64,000 bases of DNA from Pseudovibrio sp947494035 (GTDB lineage: Bacteria > Pseudomonadota > Alphaproteobacteria > Rhizobiales > Stappiaceae), in the NCBI GenBank assembly GCA_947494035.1, contig CANLTN010000017.1:1-64000 (forward strand), written 5' to 3'. The position numbers were made by a program, and so were the translations under genes. Shown here in pieces: positions 26,884 to 35,650 of this stretch (positions are counted from its first letter, which is position 1; each line of letters starts with the position of its first letter). The notes under the pieces are model-generated. The model made no database searches and was not told where the DNA came from. It was given only the letters and a program-made list of their open reading frames with translations.

Positions 26884-27495
26884 ATGGACGAGGTTTACCA
26901 GAATCAAGAAGAAGCGACGGAGCGGGTCTACCGTCAGCCTGTCTCCCCTTGGGCATTAGAGAATTTACCCGGCGATCCCATGATGTGGATCCTGATTGTC
27001 AGCGAGATCCTCGTCTTCGGCGGCGCGCTTTGGGCCTTTGCCGGCAATGAGCTGCTGAACGTAGAAATCTACCGCGAAGCTCGCACGCACCTGAATGTAC
27101 CGCTTGCTACCCTAAATACGATCGTTTTGCTCACATCCGGCTTGTTTGCAGCCTTCGCAGTTCGCTTTGGCAAGTTCAAAGAAATCGGCAAGGCACGGCT
27201 CTCTTTGCTGGGGGCAGGCATATTGGGCGTGGCGTTTATGGCGCTCAAAATCTACGAATACAAAGAGAAACTTGCTCTGGGTCTCAATGTGGAGACCAAC
27301 ACGTTCTATACGCTCTATTATCTCGTCACAGGCTTCCATCTCGCCCATGTGATCTTCGGGCTGATCATACTGGGCATCCTTGCTCTGTGGCCCACAGAGG
27401 ACAATCTGGAATCGGGCACCGCCTTTTGGCACATGGTTGATCTCATCTGGGTGATTATCTTCCCCATCTTCTATCTCATGGGGCAGGGGCTGTAA
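26884..27495 (+). CDS. norE: Heme-copper oxidase subunit III-like protein (NorE type)
   Basis: A 203-residue protein with five membrane helices. The helical pattern MMWILIVSEILVFGGALWAF, then LNVPLATLNTIVLLTSG, YYLVTGFHLAHVIFGLIILG and the final AFWHMVDLIWVIIFPIFYL matches short cytochrome oxidase subunit III proteins of the NorE type, which accompany nitric oxide reductase or stand alone. No catalytic subunit is in the window. It is followed two bases later by the subunit IV-like gene. Confidence 0.78.
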   Translation: MDEVYQNQEEATERVYRQPVSPWALENLPGDPMMWILIVSEILVFGGALWAFAGNELLNVEIYREARTHLNVPLATLNTIVLLTSGLFAAFAVRFGKFKEIGKARLSLLGAGILGVAFMALKIYEYKEKLALGLNVETNTFYTLYYLVTGFHLAHVIFGLIILGILALWPTEDNLESGTAFWHMVDLIWVIIFPIFYLMGQGL

Positions 27496-27497
27496 TC

Positions 27498-27800
27498 ATG
27501 GAAAACAATAGACCTGAATCGCGCCGCATTCCCATGAACGACCTGCTTAAAGCATGGGTGTTTCTGGTTGTGCTGACAGTGCTGGGCTACGTCCTCAGCT
27601 TGATGCATAGTCCTATGCTGGTCTATGTGGGACCTCTGATTATCGCAGCGCTGATCCTCTTTAAGGCCCGCATCATTCTAACAAGCTATCTGGGCCTGAC
27701 CCGTTGTCCCGCATGGCTCTCCATGCTCACCAGTATGATCCTTGCCATAACCGTAATCTGCGCAGGCCTGCTTACATACGTTGCCGCTGGGTTCCTCTAG
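27498..27800 (+). CDS. norF: Prokaryotic cytochrome oxidase subunit IV-like protein (NorF type)
   Basis: A 100-residue protein with three hydrophobic helices. The motif ILFKARIILTSYLGLTRCPAW between helices two and three corresponds to the conserved KARLI(I)xxY(L)GL of the NorF/COX4 family. It is in an operon with norE. Its function is accessory and poorly defined even in known systems. Confidence 0.7.
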   Translation: MENNRPESRRIPMNDLLKAWVFLVVLTVLGYVLSLMHSPMLVYVGPLIIAALILFKARIILTSYLGLTRCPAWLSMLTSMILAITVICAGLLTYVAAGFL

Positions 27801-27936
27801 GAAACGCGCAAAAAGGATAGGCCACCTTCCCACAACTCGGGGAGGTGGCATCCTTATCGACATAGTAACTGTCCGGCGGCAACGCACTGGCTTCACCACG
27901 TAGACACTGCAGATCAGCAGAACTACGGGTTTCCAT
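27772..27936 (-). CDS. Possible 54-residue cysteine-containing protein antisense to norF end
   Basis: This short frame begins METRSSADLQCLRGEAS and ends TQRQRM before TAA. It has three cysteines and a composition that looks protein-like (DSYYVDKDATSPSCGKV). An AGGTGA ribosome binding site sits six bases before the ATG, within a perfect 9-bp inverted repeat. It overlaps norF by 29 bases on the opposite strand. I do not recognise the family, and chance is possible; the good Shine-Dalgarno is the main support. Confidence 0.35.
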   Translation of the reverse strand: METRSSADLQCLRGEASALPPDSYYVDKDATSPSCGKVAYPFCAFPRGTQRQRM

Positions 27937-27971
27937 GAAATCACCTGCTCTGCTTCCGGACGGGTGATTTC
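27937..27971 (-). promoter_or_regulatory. Hairpin enclosing a ribosome binding site
   Basis: The arms gaaatcacc (27937-27945) and ggtgatttc (27963-27971) are perfect reverse complements with a 17-base loop. On the minus strand the stem contains the AGGTGA of the short ORF that starts at 27936, so folding would hide the translation start. Confidence 0.4.
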
Positions 27972-28321
27972 TGGATGTATGGGTTAGTTACGCGGTGATA
28001 AATGAAGGCCAGCAATTGTGCCGCAGACGGAGCCATCTGTCTGTTCCACGGTCGGGTTCGTCAAACGCTTACGGACGAAGTTCAGCTGGCGCCAATGCAA
28101 AATAACCAGATCATGCTGATGAGCAACACGGGTTACGATACTTTAGTGTATTCGACAGCACTCGGATAAGCCGACCGACACTAATCGTTTGATGTTTAGT
28201 TTAAATCCACTGGATCTGCTAGAATTGAATTTACTCACAAGGGCCATTAATAATTCATTTCTTTTATGATGTGTTACGTAGCTAATAACCTCCCAAAAAT
28301 AACAACAATGGTCGTTAAATT
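27972..28321. other. Intergenic region before the small lipoprotein gene
   Basis: About 350 bases without a convincing gene. The stretch at 28168-28194 has a faint likeness to the 3' end of 23S rRNA, which I do not accept as real. The last 120 bases are AT-rich and likely hold the lipoprotein promoter. Confidence 0.4.
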
Positions 28322-28621
28322 ATGTTCAAATGCATTATTTATAAAATTATAACAGTTTCTTCCTTAGCTCTTTTAGCAGGGTGTATTTCCATCGGAGATA
28401 ATACGGGGGGGGGATGGACCGATGCAGATCAAGCCTACTACGAATCTTCACTAAATAATGATGACCCCGGTTTGGTTATATTATCGACACCATCAGGTAC
28501 ATGTGTTGGCGGAAGTGGCGCGCTATCTTGCTCTGATGGTTCAACCGGAAGTTATTCAGCTTCTTATGGCTCTATTACTGGAAGCACAACTGGTGGAGAT
28601 TCGGTAAGTGGTACCTATTGA
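28322..28621 (+). CDS. Small lipoprotein with GS-rich C-terminal motif
   Basis: A 99-residue predicted lipoprotein. The signal peptide ends in the lipobox LLAGC, with the lipidated cysteine at residue 21. The mature part is acidic then rich in Gly, Ser and Thr. Its C-terminus, CVGGSGALSCSDGSTGSYSA and on to GTY, is clearly related to that of the lipoprotein at 56066-56350. A run of nine G at 28405-28413 lies inside the coding sequence, encoding GGG. Function is unknown; two cysteines in the motif could form a disulfide in the periplasm. Confidence 0.7.
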   Translation: MFKCIIYKIITVSSLALLAGCISIGDNTGGGWTDADQAYYESSLNNDDPGLVILSTPSGTCVGGSGALSCSDGSTGSYSASYGSITGSTTGGDSVSGTY

Positions 28622-28898
28622 TCTCAATCTCATCAGGCCCAGTTCCCAAGAAGCTGAAAAAGTGGTAAAATCGTAAATTGGTTGCAATATGCCCACGAGC
28701 GGTTGAGTTAAGGCCAAACGCACATAGCATACTGAAACAGAGAGAAACACGAAAGTCGATCCTATTTTAAACCGTGACGCTTTGGCACCTTGTCGCTTTC
28801 GTTCAACGCTCACTTGTCAGCTGCTGCTTCCTCGTTAACTGAAAAGTGGTGAGGCCGGACGATTAGAACAGCACAAGGTGCCTAAATGAATGTCCGGT

Positions 28899-29969
28899 TC
28901 ACGCTTTCTCTTCGTGCTCAGGATCCGCACGCATAACCATACCAAAAAGATCACGAGGATCATCCGGGTCCGCCAGCATATCAAGATCCTGATAAAGACC
29001 TGTCCCTTTCAGGTGATCACGAACATAACGAAGAGCGGAAAAGTCTTCGGTTGCAAAGCCCACACCGTCAAACAGCGTGATCTGACGATCACTGGTGCGG
29101 CCCTCTGCCTTTCCGGTGATCACTTTCCAGATCTCTGTGACCGGGAAGTCCTCCGGCATCTGCTGGATTTCACCTTCAATGCGGGTTTGTGGCGGATATT
29201 CAACAAACACATCCGAGCGGCTGAGGATTCCGCTGGCCAGCTCTGTTTTACCAGGGCAATCGCCACCGATGGCGTTAATATGGACACCGGTGCCAACCAT
29301 ATTGTCGGAAAGAACGGTCGCATTCTGCTTGTCTGCAGTGCAGGTAGTGATGATCTGCGCGCCCAGCGCGGCTTCCTCCGCACTCTTGCAAGGCTGTAGC
29401 GTTAAACCACGCCCCTCCAGATTGCGCATGATCTTTGCAGTTGCCTTCGGGTCGGTGTCGTAAAGCCGAAGCGTCTTGATGCCGCAAATCTCTTTCATCG
29501 CCAGAGCCTGAAACTCCGACTGCGCCCCGTTGCCAATCATCGCCATGGTATGACTACCTTTAGGAGCAAGATACTTTGCCACCACCGCAGAAGTCGCCGC
29601 AGTGCGCAGAGCGGTTAGCACCGTCATCTCGGTCAAAAGCACCGGATAGCCCGTGTAAACTTCCGCCAGAAGACCAAAAGCAGTCACAGTCTGCAGACCT
29701 TCCTTGGTGTTCTTCGGGTGGCCATTCACGTACTTGAAGCCATAAGTCACACCGTCGGACGTTGGCATCAGCTCAATGACACCCTCTTTGGAGTGGGACG
29801 CCACACGCGGCGTCTTATCAAACAGCTCCCACCGACGGAAATCTTCTTCAACATACGCAGCAATGCCAGAGAGCATGGTCTCGACACCAATGTGATGAAC
29901 AAGGCTCATCATATTGTCGACGCTGACAAAGGGAACATACGCGCGTTCTGACGGAATGGGGGGTGCCAT
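28899..29969 (-). CDS. ocd: Ornithine cyclodeaminase
   Basis: A 356-residue member of the OCD/mu-crystallin family, which converts L-ornithine to L-proline and ammonia with NAD. Recognisable are TEMTVLTALRTAATSAVVAK, the dinucleotide fold MAMIGNGAQSEFQALAM near residue 145, and VHINAIGGDCPGKTEL with the catalytic Asp near residue 235. It has GAGGAAAG upstream of the ATG. A divergent Lrp/AsnC gene begins 148 bases away and is the likely regulator. Related reductases share this fold, but the length and GGDCPGKTEL favour OCD. Confidence 0.88.
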   Translation of the reverse strand: MAPPIPSERAYVPFVSVDNMMSLVHHIGVETMLSGIAAYVEEDFRRWELFDKTPRVASHSKEGVIELMPTSDGVTYGFKYVNGHPKNTKEGLQTVTAFGLLAEVYTGYPVLLTEMTVLTALRTAATSAVVAKYLAPKGSHTMAMIGNGAQSEFQALAMKEICGIKTLRLYDTDPKATAKIMRNLEGRGLTLQPCKSAEEAALGAQIITTCTADKQNATVLSDNMVGTGVHINAIGGDCPGKTELASGILSRSDVFVEYPPQTRIEGEIQQMPEDFPVTEIWKVITGKAEGRTSDRQITLFDGVGFATEDFSALRYVRDHLKGTGLYQDLDMLADPDDPRDLFGMVMRADPEHEEKA

Positions 29970-30117
29970 GAGCTTTCCTCAATTGATTACTGCATGCTTA
30001 GTATCAACTGTACAAATTGTGATATACATATCAATCCTGATGAGTTTCAGTGATTGTTTTTGACAGTTTGCTAAGTCGTTTTTATAAAATTGCTAAACCT
30101 TTGGTTTGTGGGGGGCC

Positions 30118-30564
30118 ATGAAACAAATCCAGACTGCGAAGCACATTTACGACGATCTCGACAAGCAACTCATAAGTCTGCTGCGCGAGGATGGCCGCGC
30201 GCCAGTATCAAAACTCTCCCAGATTTTGGGCGTATCCCGCGTAACGGTTCAGGCACGTATGGACCGCCTCCTGGAATCGGGCGCGCTGCTAGGCTTTACT
30301 GCCCGAGTGCGCGAAGATTATGACAGTGGAGAGATCAGAGCGGTCATGATGATTGAGGTCATGGGAAGGAATACCTCACAAGTCATTCGCAGGCTACGTG
30401 GCCTGCCCGAATTACAAGTCCTGCACACCACCAGCGGCAAGTGGGACCTGATCACAGATATCCGTGTCGAGAACCTGTCCGAGTTCGACCGCGTCCTGCG
30501 CGAAGTCCGCTTGATCGAAGGCGTCATGAACAGCGAAACCAGCATTTTGCTGTCGAGCGTGTGA
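30118..30564 (+). CDS. Lrp/AsnC-family transcriptional regulator
   Basis: A 148-residue regulator. The N-terminal HTH is DDLDKQLISLLREDGRAPVS followed by LSQILGVSRVTVQARMDRLL, and the C-terminal RAM/AsnC ligand domain begins near residue 65. The ATG at 30118 follows GGGGG and is preferred over a GTG twelve bases upstream. It is divergent from ocd. By family habit it probably senses an amino acid such as ornithine, arginine or proline and controls ocd. Confidence 0.87.
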   Translation: MKQIQTAKHIYDDLDKQLISLLREDGRAPVSKLSQILGVSRVTVQARMDRLLESGALLGFTARVREDYDSGEIRAVMMIEVMGRNTSQVIRRLRGLPELQVLHTTSGKWDLITDIRVENLSEFDRVLREVRLIEGVMNSETSILLSSV

Positions 30565-30604
30565 TCCACCGTTCATGCCTGCGAGGTGCACCGGACGAGG
30601 ATGA

Positions 30605-30633
30605 AGCCGCAGAAACCAAAAAATCCTGCGGCT
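30605..30633. terminator. Inverted repeat between lrp-type gene and convergent ORF
   Basis: An 8-bp stem, agccgcag (30605-30612) with ctgcggct (30626-30633), lies between two converging genes. It lacks a clear T run, so termination is only possible. Confidence 0.35.
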
Positions 30634-30651
30634 CACAATAGGACTGACCGG

Positions 30652-31344
30652 TTAGCCCTGACCGAGAGACTTCTTAAACCCGTTCACACGAACAGCAAAT
30701 TCCCTCGGATTTGCAGAATGCTTAACCAGCTTGGCAAGAAGCGCAGTGCAGGCCTCACAGCGAGCACGCAATGCCTTGTCGTCGTCGCTCAGCTCATAGC
30801 CATCAAGCTTTTCGTTCTTTTCCAGAGTGGAAACCGCATGCTGAGTGCGGGCAATTGCTTGCGACAGAACTTTATCCAAGACCACTTGCGCGCGGCCTTC
30901 AAACTCATCTCTTTCTGCCAGATTGGAAAGGTGAGGGCACATGAACGTGATGTCTTCGGCAATGGCACTCTTCATGGAAAACGAAACCCGCTTGAGCGCT
31001 TTGGACACGACCGGAGGCATACGGCCAACGGAAACATCATAGCGAGCCATCAGCAGGGAGTTTGGCAAGCTTTCTGAATATTGCATCAGCGCGAGGTAGA
31101 AGAAACCGGAGCACTGGAACAGATCAATAGCCGCGCCTTGTACCGCCTCGCTCTTTTCCTCTTCAGCATTGAGCAATGCTGTCAGTCCGCTAAGCGCATT
31201 AAAACGCTCTTCGATGAGCTTTTGCGCCTCATCCAACCCATTGGCAAACGCCTTCGGAGATCCACTCGCTGTCGGAAAGAGAGCTCCGGAAGTGTCAAAC
31301 AGATCAGCCAGTTCTCTGGCAGCGGTCTCAATGTGTTCAGACAA
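30652..31344 (-). CDS. Conserved-looking hypothetical helical protein
   Basis: I do not recognise this 230-residue protein. It is highly helical, rich in Ala, Glu and Leu, with no signal peptide or membrane segment; a CEACTALLAKL motif lies near the C-terminus and a MCPHL segment in the middle. The TTG at 31344 is preferred because GAGGATG lies upstream and the text SEHIETAARELADLF then begins the protein; an upstream in-frame start at 31401 is also possible. It follows the DAO-GcvT gene on the same strand by about 170 bases, so it could be in its transcription unit. Confidence 0.6.
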   Translation of the reverse strand: MSEHIETAARELADLFDTSGALFPTASGSPKAFANGLDEAQKLIEERFNALSGLTALLNAEEEKSEAVQGAAIDLFQCSGFFYLALMQYSESLPNSLLMARYDVSVGRMPPVVSKALKRVSFSMKSAIAEDITFMCPHLSNLAERDEFEGRAQVVLDKVLSQAIARTQHAVSTLEKNEKLDGYELSDDDKALRARCEACTALLAKLVKHSANPREFAVRVNGFKKSLGQG

Positions 31345-31516
31345 GGTGCATCCTCTGATCAAATAAGCCAAACATCCGCTTCCTATATCACCAACAAGCA
31401 CTGGCGCAATGCAATGGCCTCAATCTGAGGGGGACATTATGAAATAACGCGATCGACCTCACTGTTTTGGGGTGCATCCTTGGTCATAATGAGATCCTGA
31501 AAGGAACAGGAGGCCT

Positions 31517-34078
31517 TCAACTGCGCGGCTTCAGGTTTTCCGGATCATAAAGCGGCACGCACCCCACACCTACAACCTCAACCGGATAGGCCTCGTCGAA
31601 GTAGGATACTTGCAGCTGGCACCCTTCCTGACAATACTCCCGAGGCAGGTACGCAAGCGCGATGTTTTTGCCGATGCTTGGACCATAGGCAATGGAGGTG
31701 GTGTACGATCTCCGCCCCAGATCATCCACCAGCGTTTCACCAGTTTCCGGGTGCATGACAGGCAGGTTACCGACCGGATAGCGGGCAACGCCGTCTTTGT
31801 CTGTGTTGTCGCTCATCACAAGCGTGCACAACATGGCAGGTTGGTGCTCACGGGCACGGTACTCAACATGCTTCTCCTTTCCGCGAAAATCTGCCACTTT
31901 CACCTTTGGACGAGCCAGATCCGCTTCAAACAGATTATACTGCGTGTGCAGATCAGCGTTTTGCAGCCGCAATGACTTCTCCAGTCGTCGTGAGTTGGCA
32001 TAGGTTTCCACGCCCACAGCGATGATGCCAATGGCACGCAGCGCATCCCAGACTGCCAAACCATCCTCATAACGCATATGCAGCTCCCAGCCTTGCTCCC
32101 CCACATAGGAAATGCGGAAAGCTGAAACTGTTTTCCCTGCAATGGTTATTTCGCGAATAGCTGCAAACGGGAAGTTTTCAGGCGTGAGCTCCTCTGGCTC
32201 CTCAACCACTTTGCTCAGGTTTGCGCGCGCATTTGGTCCCCAGATGCCGATGGTCGTGTAGTCCTCGCACACATCGGTGATGGAAACGTCCCAGCCGTTA
32301 TCATCAGCAACACGCTGCATATAAACAAGATCCCGTGGACCTGCATCGGCTCCGTTCACCAACCGGCACCGGTCCTCCATACGAAAGACGGTGAAGTCAG
32401 CACGCACATGGCCGTCGTCATCCAGCATGTGCGTATAAATGCCTTTGCCAATGTTGCTGTCACCGCCGATCTTCGCCGCACACAGCCACTCCATCAGCGC
32501 AACGTGATCCGGCCCACAAATGTCGCTCATATGAAAGTGCGACAGATTGATGATCCCGCAATCCTCGCTCATTTCTAGATGTTCTGCATTAGAAACCCGC
32601 CAGAAATATCTGTTATCCCAGTCGTTTTCCCGCTCCGGAACACGGTTGCCGTGTTTGTTCAGTAAGTGCTCATTGGCAGCATAACCATGAGCCCGCTCCC
32701 AGCCGCCAAGCTCCATAAAATAGCCACCCAGCTCAACCTCCCGCTCATAAAACGGGGAGCGCCGGATACCACGCCCCTTGGAAAATGGCTCTCGCGGGTG
32801 GACGGGCGGATTGTAGATCTTCTTGGCAGTCTCCCAGCACCGGTCATGAATATATTGCTCGGTGAGCTGGAAGTCATTGAAGCGGGCATAATCAACCGAG
32901 TTATGGTCCACCGGAGTTTTGCCATAGGTCATCCAGTCCGCAATCAGCTTTCCCATGCCCGGACCGTCTTTGATCCAGATCCCGACCGCATACCAAAGCC
33001 CGCGCAATTTCCGGCTTTCACCCATGGATGGCCCGCCGTCAATGGAGGTCTGCAGCAGCCCGTTGAAGGAGTGGCTTTCATTGAAGCCGAGCTCGGACAA
33101 AACCGGCGTTAGTTCCATCGCACGTCCCAGCGGCTCAATCACATCCTCAAGCACCAGATCACGTTGGGAGGGAGAAAGCCGTGCCTGCTCCTTCTCCAGA
33201 ATATCGCGGGGATGAACCAGCCGGGGGTTCTCCTCGTAGTAGTAGCCCCATTCAATCTGACCACCCTCGGTGCTCTTCGGGTCACCCGTATCGCGCATGT
33301 AGGCAGAGTTGCCTTGATCGCGTAGCAACGGCAGCCCGATCTCTGAGCCCGTTCCTTCGAATGCGGTGTAAGGTCCGAAGAAAGTGAGTGGGTGATCCAC
33401 CGGCATAACAGGCAAATCCTCACCGGCCATCTCCGCTATGAGCCGTCCCCAAAGGCCCGCACACACAACAACATGCTCCGCATGGATCGTCCCGCGTTCC
33501 GTCTTCACCCTTTTTATGCGGCCATCCTCTGTAATGAGTTCCAGCGCTGACGTATTGGCAAAGATTTGAAGCTTGCCACTCTCAACACCCTGATCAATCA
33601 GCTTGCCAGCAACGGTTTGAGAGCGTGGCACCACAAGCCCTGCATCCGGGTCCCACATGGCACCTTGAATCTGATCCTCTTCCAGAAGCGGGAACTTCTC
33701 TTTTGCTTCCGCCGCGCTGATCATCTTCGCATTGGTGCCAAACGCCTTGCCGGAGTCCACGCGGCGCTTGAGTTCTGCCATGCGTTCATCATCTCCCACA
33801 CGCGCAACTTCCAGCCCACCAACGCGGGCGTAGTGGCCCATCCTTTCGTAAAAATCCATGGAATACATGGTGGTCCAGCACATCAGAAGATCGTGGCTGG
33901 TGGCAAAGCAAAAATCAGAGGCATGGGCGGTGGACCCGATGTCCGTAGGAATGCCGGACTTATCAATGCCGACAATATCCTCCCAACCATTTTCAATGAG
34001 ATGGTGAATGACCGAAGCTCCAACAATACCGCCAGCGCCAACAATCACAACTTTCGCTTTGCTTGGAAATGCGGACAT
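31517..34078 (-). CDS. FAD-dependent N-demethylase, DAO-GcvT fusion (dimethylglycine dehydrogenase-like)
   Basis: An 853-residue flavoprotein that should oxidatively remove an N-methyl group from a methylated amino acid and hand the carbon to tetrahydrofolate. It has an N-terminal FAD fold (VVIVGAGGIVGASVIHHLIE, residues 9-28), a DAO domain to about 390, a linker (FAO_M) to about 450, then GcvT and GcvT C-terminal domains (YVGEQGWELHMR near 655). The position where related enzymes attach FAD reads GSTAHAS and keeps the histidine. It differs clearly from the other fusion at 45203, so its substrate may differ too. It is divergent from the first GlxA-type regulator. Confidence 0.8.
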   Translation of the reverse strand: MSAFPSKAKVVIVGAGGIVGASVIHHLIENGWEDIVGIDKSGIPTDIGSTAHASDFCFATSHDLLMCWTTMYSMDFYERMGHYARVGGLEVARVGDDERMAELKRRVDSGKAFGTNAKMISAAEAKEKFPLLEEDQIQGAMWDPDAGLVVPRSQTVAGKLIDQGVESGKLQIFANTSALELITEDGRIKRVKTERGTIHAEHVVVCAGLWGRLIAEMAGEDLPVMPVDHPLTFFGPYTAFEGTGSEIGLPLLRDQGNSAYMRDTGDPKSTEGGQIEWGYYYEENPRLVHPRDILEKEQARLSPSQRDLVLEDVIEPLGRAMELTPVLSELGFNESHSFNGLLQTSIDGGPSMGESRKLRGLWYAVGIWIKDGPGMGKLIADWMTYGKTPVDHNSVDYARFNDFQLTEQYIHDRCWETAKKIYNPPVHPREPFSKGRGIRRSPFYEREVELGGYFMELGGWERAHGYAANEHLLNKHGNRVPERENDWDNRYFWRVSNAEHLEMSEDCGIINLSHFHMSDICGPDHVALMEWLCAAKIGGDSNIGKGIYTHMLDDDGHVRADFTVFRMEDRCRLVNGADAGPRDLVYMQRVADDNGWDVSITDVCEDYTTIGIWGPNARANLSKVVEEPEELTPENFPFAAIREITIAGKTVSAFRISYVGEQGWELHMRYEDGLAVWDALRAIGIIAVGVETYANSRRLEKSLRLQNADLHTQYNLFEADLARPKVKVADFRGKEKHVEYRAREHQPAMLCTLVMSDNTDKDGVARYPVGNLPVMHPETGETLVDDLGRRSYTTSIAYGPSIGKNIALAYLPREYCQEGCQLQVSYFDEAYPVEVVGVGCVPLYDPENLKPRS

Positions 34079-34530
34079 GTTTTCAATCCTTTAGATCTAC
34101 AAAACTCTCAAAGTCATCGGCAACTAATCACGGCGGTCAGGGGCAATCTCGAGGTCGAGCCGCAAAGGCTGCTCTGCGCATGTAAAGCGAAGAGGAACGG
34201 AGGTATCACTCTCTAAAACGGCTCTCACCCTACCAATTGACCAATTGAAATAGGGCGTTTTGCTGCACCCAGTGTCTTTTCATCTGACTAATCTGCAAAG
34301 GATTCCCTCGCAGAAATAGGAGATATGCGTCAGATCAAAGTTACGCCTACGACATTTCAGGCAGCACCCTTAATTCTCGCAGGAACAGTCAACTATGCGT
34401 GTGATCCAATGGGATACATAGTCAAGCTAACCGGAAATAAGTATATATACGGAATGATGTTTGCTTATTCGGCATAACCGATGAGCCGTTTTGCAGTTTG
34501 TGGATCCAGATTTGTAAGAGAGCATCTTGT
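34079..34530. other. Divergent promoter region of DAO-GcvT gene and GlxA-type regulator
   Basis: About 450 bases with no gene. It contains, on the minus strand, ctgcctgaaatgtcgtagg (34346-34364), nearly the same as an element in front of gbcA. This may be a site for one of the GlxA-type regulators. Confidence 0.45.
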
Positions 34531-35568
34531 ATGACACAGGTGACATCGCATCAGACAAACGCTCCGCGCGCCCCGATTTCCAAGCGGGAAAAACCGCGGC
34601 TTTCTGTTGGCTTCATTCTGGCAAAGCGCTTTACACTTTGTGCGTTTGCCAATTTTGTCGACGTCCTGCGCCTTGCAGCTGATGAGGGCGATCGCAGCCG
34701 CCCGATCCTGTGCAATTGGACGGTTCTGTCAGACACCATGGATCCCATAGCCTCAAGCAGCGGCATTTCCGTGCATCCCAAAGAGCGACTGGGAGACCCA
34801 AGGGCGTTCAACTACATCGTTGTTGTCGGTGGCCTGATTGAAGAAAGCGAAGATTTCAGCCCGGCCTATCAAAGCTTCTTAAAAGAAGCTGCCGCCGCCG
34901 GAGTGCCTCTTGTCGGTGTATGCACCGGCGCCTTCTTGCTGCATCGCGTCGGATTGCTTGATGGCTACCGCAGCTGTGTCAGCTGGTTCTGCCACGCCGC
35001 GTTCAAAGAGCAGTTTGACGGGCTGGACCCGGTCACAGATCAGATCTTCGTGGTGGATCGGGACCGGCTCACCTGTGCCGGTGGGGTAAGTTCCGCGCAC
35101 CTTGCTGCCTACCTTGTCGATAAGCACGTTGGCCGCGCGCAAGCGAACAAAAGCTTGCACATCATGATCATTGATGATGCTCAACACGCTGAAAAACCCC
35201 AGCCCGGCATCCCGCTTGAGCTGAAAACACAAAACCCTATGGTTCAACGTGCCTTGCATATCATGCAGCAAAACATTGATACTCCAATTTCTATTCAGGA
35301 AATTGCGCAGCGTATGGGCAAAAGCAAACGCCAGTTGGAACGATACTTCCGCTTATCTCTGGAGACCTCGCCGCAAGTCGCCTTCCTCAATATCCGGCTC
35401 GACTTTGCTCGTCACCAGATCGAGAGAAACCAGAAATCAATCGCCCAAATCGCAGTGGACTGTGGTTTCTGTGACTCGTCCCATCTCAGCCGAATGTTCA
35501 GACGCCGATACGGTTGCACCCCGCAAGCCCTGCGTCGCACGCCAGACGCTGAACAACATGTTGCCTGA
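34531..35568 (+). CDS. GlxA-type AraC-family regulator (GbdR/CdhR-like), copy 1
   Basis: A 345-residue regulator with an N-terminal DJ-1/PfpI-like domain (residues 20-190; nucleophile-elbow-like GVCTGAFLLHRVGLLDG near 130) and a C-terminal AraC double HTH (ISIQEIAQRMGKSKRQLERYF and IAQIAVDCGFCDSSHLSRMF). This architecture is that of GbdR, SouR and CdhR, which respond to betaine, sarcosine or carnitine metabolites. It is flanked by the DAO-GcvT gene and gbcAB. It is paralogous to the regulator at 43841 along its whole length. Start: ATG at 34531. Confidence 0.85.
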   Translation: MTQVTSHQTNAPRAPISKREKPRLSVGFILAKRFTLCAFANFVDVLRLAADEGDRSRPILCNWTVLSDTMDPIASSSGISVHPKERLGDPRAFNYIVVVGGLIEESEDFSPAYQSFLKEAAAAGVPLVGVCTGAFLLHRVGLLDGYRSCVSWFCHAAFKEQFDGLDPVTDQIFVVDRDRLTCAGGVSSAHLAAYLVDKHVGRAQANKSLHIMIIDDAQHAEKPQPGIPLELKTQNPMVQRALHIMQQNIDTPISIQEIAQRMGKSKRQLERYFRLSLETSPQVAFLNIRLDFARHQIERNQKSIAQIAVDCGFCDSSHLSRMFRRRYGCTPQALRRTPDAEQHVA

Positions 35569-35650
35569 TACGAAGTCCCGTCATTTTAAGGAACTAGGAC
35601 TCAATACTACCTGCTATAATTCAGCGTTTTCAACGAGATATATGTTGTTG

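Noticed and set aside
28168..28194. aagccgaccgacactaatcg stretch resembling the 3' end of 23S rRNA
   Set aside because: Only about 20 bases are similar, there is no upstream 23S sequence and no following 5S gene; chance similarity is more likely.
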